Shown one piece after another: positions 14,604 to 18,497 of a stretch of 18,497 nt of DNA; position 1 is the first letter of the stretch; each line of letters starts with the position of its first letter. A program made the translations under genes and the position numbers. The notes under the pieces are model-generated. The model did no database searches, was not told the DNA's origin, and was given only the letters and a program-made list of their open reading frames with translations. This stretch comes from CAZUNB01 sp044227985 (GTDB taxonomy: Bacteria; Patescibacteriota; Saccharimonadia; Saccharimonadales; JAGPDM01). The stretch is taken from NCBI GenBank assembly GCA_044227985.1, contig JBGAVT010000019.1, positions 1-18,497 of the forward strand, written 5' to 3'.

Positions 14604-14876
14604 TCATAACCAAATCCCTGCATCAGAATTATCTCCCAATTTAAAATGTGTTTTTCTATAAATTTCAAAGCTGTTGTGAATTATTTTTTCAACTTCTTTT
14701 GACAACTGTAATGTGTCTGTATTCTCGGATAAGAAAATAAGGTTTCCGCTATTTATATAAGATTGTATATCTGAATAGCCAGCTTTAGACATAGCAGACT
14801 TTAGTTCGGCCATCCTTATCTTTGCCTTACCTCCGACATTTACGTCTCTGAGAAGTGCTACGAATTTTTTAGACAT
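14604..14876 (-). CDS. DUF1697-like protein, C-terminally truncated
   Basis: 90 aa from the chosen ATG. Residues 1-48 match the DUF1697 N-terminus closely: KKFVALLRDVNVGGKAKIRM, AELKSAMSKAGYSDIQSYINSGNLIF. Full-length members are about 170-180 aa; here the match fades after the helix near residue 70 and a TGA ends the frame after GDNSDAGIWL, which I cannot align to the family. It may be a decayed gene or a stable half-size form. An upstream in-frame ATG at 14906 would add MAVFVDIINI, but a TATAAT ends 7 nt before ATG 14876, so the shorter, leaderless form is preferred. DUF1697 has no established function. Confidence 0.65.
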   Translation of the reverse strand: MSKKFVALLRDVNVGGKAKIRMAELKSAMSKAGYSDIQSYINSGNLIFLSENTDTLQLSKEVEKIIHNSFEIYRKTHFKLGDNSDAGIWL

Positions 14877-14883
14877 TATATTG

Positions 14884-14892
14884 ATTATATCA
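14884..14892 (-). promoter_or_regulatory. Extended -10 of the DUF1697 gene, likely leaderless
   Basis: Minus strand TGA-TATAAT, hexamer at 14889-14884, ending 7 nt before ATG 14876. Transcription would begin at or one base before the ATG. No convincing -35. Confidence 0.6.
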
Positions 14893-14924
14893 ACAAAAAC
14901 AGCCAAAAGAGACTAGAACTAAAT

Positions 14925-14987
14925 AACAGATACAAATTAGTACCAATAAAACAGATGTGCTGCGATTGGAACCAATTTGTATCTGTT
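14925..14987. repeat. 63-bp imperfect inverted repeat between DUF1697 and tRNA-Lys
   Basis: Left arm 14925-14947 begins AACAGATACAAATT and ends CCAAT; right arm 14965-14987 is its reverse complement at 21 of 23 positions, with a 17-nt loop. A third copy of AACAGAT sits in the loop (14950-14956) as a direct repeat of the left-arm end. In the tRNA's direction the hairpin starts about 10 nt beyond the encoded CCA, so it could stop or stabilise the tRNA-Lys transcript, but it is AT-rich and lacks a T tract. No target-site duplication is seen at its ends. Confidence 0.8.
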
Positions 14988-14997
14988 TATGTATCTT

Positions 14998-15074
14998 TGG
15001 AGGGCCATCTGGGACTCGAACCCAGGACACCAGGCTTAAAAGGCCTGTGCTCTAACCAGCTGAGCTAATGGCCC
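14998..15074 (-). tRNA. tRNA-Lys (anticodon UUU), CCA encoded
   Basis: Read on the minus strand, acceptor GGGCCAT pairs fully with ATGGCCC; D arm GCTC..GAGC with loop AGCTGGTTA; anticodon stem CAGGC/GCCTG with loop CTTTTAA, which puts UUU at 34-36 (Lys); T arm CTGGG-TTCGAGT-CCCAG. The discriminator is U (15001) and CCA is encoded (15000-14998). All four stems are intact and all invariant positions I checked agree. Confidence 0.97.
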
Positions 15075-15090
15075 AAAACGTTAACTAGAC

Positions 15091-15105
15091 TACGATATCA
15101 TCGTA
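15091..15105. promoter_or_regulatory. 15-bp dyad between tRNA-Lys and the DUF1704 gene
   Basis: TACGAT-ATC-ATCGTA is a perfect 6-bp dyad around a 3-bp centre. It lies in the gap between two divergent transcription units and overlaps the proposed tRNA -10 region. It could be an operator, but no regulator is known. Confidence 0.35.
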
Positions 15106-15120
15106 CCTCTGTAATTGCAA
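15092..15120 (-). promoter_or_regulatory. Possible promoter of tRNA-Lys
   Basis: Minus strand TTGCAA (15120-15115), 17-nt spacer, TATCGT (15097-15092). The transcript would start about 11 nt before the tRNA 5' end. The -10 is only moderate. Confidence 0.4.
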
Positions 15121-15129
15121 CCACGTTTG

Positions 15130-15138
15130 TGGCATAAT
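15130..15138 (+). promoter_or_regulatory. Extended -10 of the DUF1704 gene, likely leaderless
   Basis: TGG-CATAAT (15130-15138) ends 7 nt before ATG 15146. No Shine-Dalgarno lies in the short gap and no good -35 is seen; the extended TG may compensate. Confidence 0.55.
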
Positions 15139-15145
15139 TAAGTAT

Positions 15146-16684
15146 ATGGTAAAACGTCTTTCAGGTAAAATAAAACAATCATCAAAAATTGAAAGCATCT
15201 CTAAGAATGTGAATGTAAGGCCCAGCGATCACTTCAACTCAACAAAAACTCAAATAGCTAAAGACGTTAAAGAACTCTCTCGATTAAAAATAAACCCCCA
15301 TATTCCAACGCTTAATTGGCTATCAGGATTCTCGTCAATCGACTATGTAGAAGATATAAAGCCAGAAACCAAGCGTGAAAAATCATACCATGAGCGACTT
15401 CGAAAAGCGTTTATTGAAGCTAAAAATTTTAAACAATTACCATTGCCAAAACTACGGTATGGTTTTGCGCCAAGTGAGATTCAGCGATCAATTGTAGATT
15501 TAGCAGATGCATATGACCGAGCAAAACAAGAGATGTCGTTACCAGAACCACAGAAATCAATGTACATAGAATGGATTGCTCATCAACAAAAAATTGCCTA
15601 TTTGATTAGCGTGGCTATGAATACCTATGTAGCTCAGGTTACTGTCGACTATGATTCTCTACAGAATCAACTTGCTCAACCACAGCAGCCAGTTCTAGCA
15701 GAATTGTTTTCAGAAACTGCAGCTGAACTTTACGGGCAACCAACGAATGAACTTTTTTCGGCAGTTTATTATTTTACTCGGGAATTATTAAAAACGACAA
15801 ATGACGAACACTATATTCGCGATGAGTTGCTTGAAAGATATTTACATCCGATAGAAAGACCAGAAAAAACGCTAGAAAAAATTCTCCCAAACAAAAGAAC
15901 GATGCAGCTAGTTCAAACTAGATTAATCAAATATTTTCAGCCAATTTTAGATTTGCTACCTGACGTTAGTTCTAAGAAAGACTTTCACCCGAAAGAGATT
16001 GCCTATTATATGCAAATTGTAATTGATGAATTGGAACTGACGTATAAAGCTCGTGTTACTGATTCTGCTAATTCTTCTATTAGTGTTAATCACGCTAAAA
16101 AACTAATCTCGATACCGAAAAAAAGACAACCAATTCAGGGTGGTCTAGAGCTCCAGCAGCTAATCATCCATGAAGTTTGTGTTCACGTAATGAGACCAGT
16201 TAAAGGTAAAAACTTTAACTTTGATTTATTTCAGCGTGGCACAGCGCGAAGTATTGCATACGAAGAGGGTCTAGCGATTGCTTTAGAGCAAGGCATAGCT
16301 GGAAACTATAATGTTCGACATCGAGCAGTCCTGCGGTTATTACGAGTGGGACTTGCCCTCGGGCTTGATAGGGAAGATACCGTTGGTCGTACTTTTACCG
16401 AAATATATGAGATTTTATGGCGAGTGTTACTAGTGCTACAGCCAAGTTACGATGAGAAATTAGCAAGAACAGTGGCCTTCGAGGAAACGTATCGTACTTT
16501 TCGTGGCGGCGATCCAAACGTGCCAGGATCAGTACACCCTAAAGATATTCATTATATGCAGTACTCACTCACTGCACTTGACCAGCTAGCAAATGGTGAC
16601 GATATTAATCTATTGCTCATTGCGAAAGTCGATAATTCTAACGAGGAACAACAAAATCTAGTTAAAAAATATCTATACTTATAG
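15146..16684 (+). CDS. DUF1704/MATCAP-like zinc metallopeptidase
   Basis: 512 aa. The catalytic motif is H-E-V-C-V-H (His342, Glu343, His347), an HExxxH rather than HExxH, followed about 26 residues later by AYEEGLA (Glu373/Glu374), which gives the third metal ligand and the EEG-L-A signature. This arrangement is that of the DUF1704 family, whose eukaryotic members (MATCAP/TMCP) are tyrosine carboxypeptidases acting on tubulin; bacterial substrates are unknown. The N-terminal ~120 residues are Lys/Ser-rich and then helical, with no signal peptide, so a cytosolic location is likely. The C-terminal part after 380 is helical (RHRAVLRLLRVGLALGLDREDT). Starts directly after an extended -10 box; its end overlaps the antiporter's stop by 6 bp on the opposite strand. 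Confidence 0.88.
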   Translation: MVKRLSGKIKQSSKIESISKNVNVRPSDHFNSTKTQIAKDVKELSRLKINPHIPTLNWLSGFSSIDYVEDIKPETKREKSYHERLRKAFIEAKNFKQLPLPKLRYGFAPSEIQRSIVDLADAYDRAKQEMSLPEPQKSMYIEWIAHQQKIAYLISVAMNTYVAQVTVDYDSLQNQLAQPQQPVLAELFSETAAELYGQPTNELFSAVYYFTRELLKTTNDEHYIRDELLERYLHPIERPEKTLEKILPNKRTMQLVQTRLIKYFQPILDLLPDVSSKKDFHPKEIAYYMQIVIDELELTYKARVTDSANSSISVNHAKKLISIPKKRQPIQGGLELQQLIIHEVCVHVMRPVKGKNFNFDLFQRGTARSIAYEEGLAIALEQGIAGNYNVRHRAVLRLLRVGLALGLDREDTVGRTFTEIYEILWRVLLVLQPSYDEKLARTVAFEETYRTFRGGDPNVPGSVHPKDIHYMQYSLTALDQLANGDDINLLLIAKVDNSNEEQQNLVKKYLYL

Positions 16685-18340
16685 ATGTTTTTCAACGTAG
16701 CGTAGATGTTTCTCTCGCGCGGGGATAAAGTCTGCTTTACGAAGTTTATTCTTGTTAATCATCCGAGCTATCCGCTCTGCTCCAATATAATGAGGCATAG
16801 TAACGTATGTCGCACCACGCTCATAAAGCTTTACCGCATGACTCGGCGTCTCGCTATGTACGATAATAATTGCTTTTTGGTTCACTGCTCGCGCCTGCAT
16901 GGTAAGAAAAAGATTTGTCTGAAAATCCATCGTGGTGGTAACAATAATTTTTACATTCTCTAAGTTAAGCTCGGCTAAGAACTCCGGGTCAGTCGCATCA
17001 CCATAGACGAAAGGTATATTGTGAGCATCTAATACGTCAATTGTTTCAGGGTTATAGTCTACAACTACAAAATTAGTATTTTTTTCTTGAAAAGATTTAA
17101 TAATTTCAGGCCCACCTCTAGAGTAGCCAAACAGTATCGCTTCAGCTCCATGTGGTTTTATGCTTAATTTTTTAGCGGATTTTCTTTCAAAAATGCTTAG
17201 ATATTTCTCTAGTTTTTTATAAATTGCATCATCGTACTGCATCATATAGGTTGAGATAGCAAAAGTTGCAATTCCGACTAAAGACACAGTCGAGACATCG
17301 GCATTACTGACTAGCCCTACTTCGTGCGCCAAGATGATAAAGACTAAAGAGAATTCACTAATCTGAGCGATGGCTATACCAGTTTTAGCACCAGTTTGTT
17401 TCGTATAGCCGAGCATTCCAAGCATCGCCATAATGATTAAAGGATTACCTACTAGAACAAATAATGAGAATATAATCGAAGGAATGATGATGCTTGAGAA
17501 ATTAGCAATCTCCATATCTGCACCAAGAAGTACAAAGAAAATCATCACGAAAAAATCACGTAGTGGTCGAAGCCTACCAGCTATCTCGCTAGTATACGGA
17601 AGCGTTGACAAAGCAACACCGGCAAATAGAGCCCCAATTTCAATTGATAGACCAGCATAATCAAATAATGCAGCGAAACCGATCCCCCACGCGATAGTGA
17701 ATATGAACAAAAACTCCTGGTTGCTGCTGATGAAGTGTGAAAGCCTCGGAACGATGAACTTTGTAGCTATGATCAAAATACTCGAAGCGATGATTGTTCC
17801 TAGTAGCATCTTGGCGGCACCACCTTCGCCAGAGTTTCCAATTGCTGATAGTGCTATCAGAGCAAGCGTTGCTATTACGTCTTGTACTAGTAAAATACCT
17901 ATGGCAATTTTGGCATAAAGTCTATGAGATTCCTTTTTGTCAGATACAGTTTTTAGGATGATAATGGTGCTAGAAAAGGTTAGGGCTAGTGCAATGATAG
18001 CGGCGGTTGTCAGCTCGAAGCCAAGCAGAAGCGCCATAGCGAGGCTGAAAAACCAAGTGATAACTATTTGCCCTATACCCGCAATAGCAGCAATTTTACC
18101 AACTTCTTTGATTACGTTTGGATTTAGCCCAAGACCTATAATAAACAGTAGTAGCGCGATGCCAAACTCGCTGAAAACGCCGAGTGTTTCGTGGCTGGTT
18201 ATGAAATTCAAGCCACTTCTTCCGACTACCAATCCAGTGACAATATAGGCAACAATCAGTGGCTGCTTCAGGGCCTTTAAAATCCCAGCTAGCAAAGCTG
18301 CAATGGCAAGAATGATACTAAGTTCTGTAAATAAATGCAT
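16679..18340 (-). CDS. CPA2 (Kef-type) cation:proton antiporter with TrkA-N domain
   Basis: 553 aa inner-membrane transporter that exchanges K+ or Na+ for H+. Residues 1-375 are a Na+/H+ exchanger fold of about 12 helices, with early ILAIAALLAGILKALKQPLIVAYIVTGLVVG, FGIALLLFIIGLGLN, LALTFSSTIIILK, GILLVQDVIAT (the conserved Gln-Asp of CPA2 proteins) and FFVMIFFVLLGADME. After a short linker, a Rossmann-type TrkA-N/RCK domain begins near 396 with FGYSRGGPEI and continues with VVVDYNPE, VYGDATDPEFL and the usual strand/helix pattern to about 530, which suggests gating by nucleotide or ligand. No TrkA-C domain follows. It converges on the DUF1704 gene with overlapping stop codons. The ion specificity cannot be read from sequence. 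Confidence 0.94.
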   Translation of the reverse strand: MHLFTELSIILAIAALLAGILKALKQPLIVAYIVTGLVVGRSGLNFITSHETLGVFSEFGIALLLFIIGLGLNPNVIKEVGKIAAIAGIGQIVITWFFSLAMALLLGFELTTAAIIALALTFSSTIIILKTVSDKKESHRLYAKIAIGILLVQDVIATLALIALSAIGNSGEGGAAKMLLGTIIASSILIIATKFIVPRLSHFISSNQEFLFIFTIAWGIGFAALFDYAGLSIEIGALFAGVALSTLPYTSEIAGRLRPLRDFFVMIFFVLLGADMEIANFSSIIIPSIIFSLFVLVGNPLIIMAMLGMLGYTKQTGAKTGIAIAQISEFSLVFIILAHEVGLVSNADVSTVSLVGIATFAISTYMMQYDDAIYKKLEKYLSIFERKSAKKLSIKPHGAEAILFGYSRGGPEIIKSFQEKNTNFVVVDYNPETIDVLDAHNIPFVYGDATDPEFLAELNLENVKIIVTTTMDFQTNLFLTMQARAVNQKAIIIVHSETPSHAVKLYERGATYVTMPHYIGAERIARMINKNKLRKADFIPAREKHLRYVEKHL

Positions 18341-18405
18341 AATTATTTTTCGTTTTTGTAATATTTTTTTAACTTATCATAAGCATAACAAATTTCAGTA
18401 TATTT

Positions 18406-18414
18406 TGCTATATC
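18406..18414 (+). promoter_or_regulatory. Extended -10 of the last gene, likely leaderless
   Basis: TGC-TATATC (18406-18414) ends 5 nt before ATG 18420. The 79-bp gap 18341-18419 separates this gene from the divergent antiporter and is very AT-rich; I could not fix the antiporter's own promoter. Confidence 0.4.
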
Positions 18415-18419
18415 CTGCC

Positions 18420-18497
18420 ATGGTGGACATTAAGAAATACATCTTGCTACTATTTGCTTATGAGCACTATGCTTCACAAAACCTACCGACAAAGTAC
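18420..18497 (+). CDS. Start of an unidentified gene, cut by the window end
   Basis: The frame MVDIKKYILLLFAYEHYASQ... runs open from ATG 18420 for 26 codons to the last base. The piece is too short to assign a family; it mixes a hydrophobic run (ILLLFA) with aromatic residues and does not look like a signal peptide with certainty. The start is supported by a -10-like box 5 nt upstream and by divergent placement from the antiporter gene. Confidence 0.5.
   Translation, partial: MVDIKKYILLLFAYEHYASQNLPTKY

Noticed and set aside
14604..14606. UGA recoding (as in Gracilibacteria/Absconditabacteria) to extend the truncated DUF1697 frame
   Set aside because: Read-through gives no DUF1697-like sequence and ends soon after; hrcA and the pentapeptide gene use TGA as normal stops.
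14877..14906. ATG 14906 as start of the DUF1697-like gene
   Set aside because: The family match begins right after ATG 14876 and the extra codons contain the TATAAT box.
14925..14987. CRISPR-like repeat because of three AACAGAT copies
   Set aside because: Copies are 7 nt, differ in orientation and spacing, and no cas gene is present.
14925..15074. tRNA-Lys as the attachment site of an integrated element
   Set aside because: No direct repeat of the tRNA 3' end and no integrase gene are visible in the window; the neighbouring inverted repeat does not include tRNA sequence.

Overview
The window reads as chromosomal DNA of a low-to-mid GC bacterium, most likely a Patescibacteria (CPR) lineage such as Candidatus Saccharibacteria. 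This placement is inferred from protein character (short HrcA, stand-alone VKOR, DUF5684, fused GH130 pairs, a DUF1704 metallopeptidase), from gene packing, and from the many start codons that sit directly after a -10 box. It has not been tested by phylogeny. UGA is used as an ordinary stop.

Region 1 (1-7137, + strand) is the heat-shock cluster. The 3' part of a PfkB-type sugar kinase is followed by hrcA-grpE (overlapping ATGA), a lipoprotein gene with its own promoter, dnaK, a possible 33-residue membrane peptide, a VKOR-type membrane thiol oxidoreductase, a small J-domain protein with a cysteine pair, and dnaJ. Four CIRCE operators (HrcA binding sites, 9-N9-9) are visible: one before hrcA, two in tandem before dnaK and one before dnaJ. 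The cluster should therefore be a set of HrcA-repressed units, while the lipoprotein and the VKOR/J-protein pair have separate, probably non-heat-shock promoters.

Region 2 (7293-12597) holds a two-gene minus-strand operon of fused GH130 proteins (mannoside phosphorylase/hydrolase family). Each protein is built of two propeller halves, and the stop of the first abuts the start of the second. An ATP-grasp ligase is transcribed divergently from a shared 196-bp intergenic region.

Region 3 (12651-14876) has a five-helix membrane protein (+) converging on a minus-strand group: a DUF5684 membrane protein, a pentapeptide-repeat protein, and a DUF1697-like protein about half the family length.

Region 4 (14925-18497) has a long imperfect inverted repeat just 3' of a minus-strand tRNA-Lys(UUU) with encoded CCA. 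Next comes a DUF1704/MATCAP-like HExxxH metallopeptidase (+), whose stop overlaps that of a convergent CPA2/Kef-type cation:proton antiporter with a TrkA-N (RCK) domain (-). The window ends in the first 26 codons of an unidentified + strand gene.

Two expression modes seem to coexist. CIRCE-controlled chaperone genes and the DUF5684 gene have leaders, two of them with clear Shine-Dalgarno sequences (dnaK, DUF5684). At least six other genes have a -10 hexamer ending 5-9 nt before the ATG, as expected of leaderless mRNAs. No clear rho-independent terminator, IS element or CRISPR array was found.
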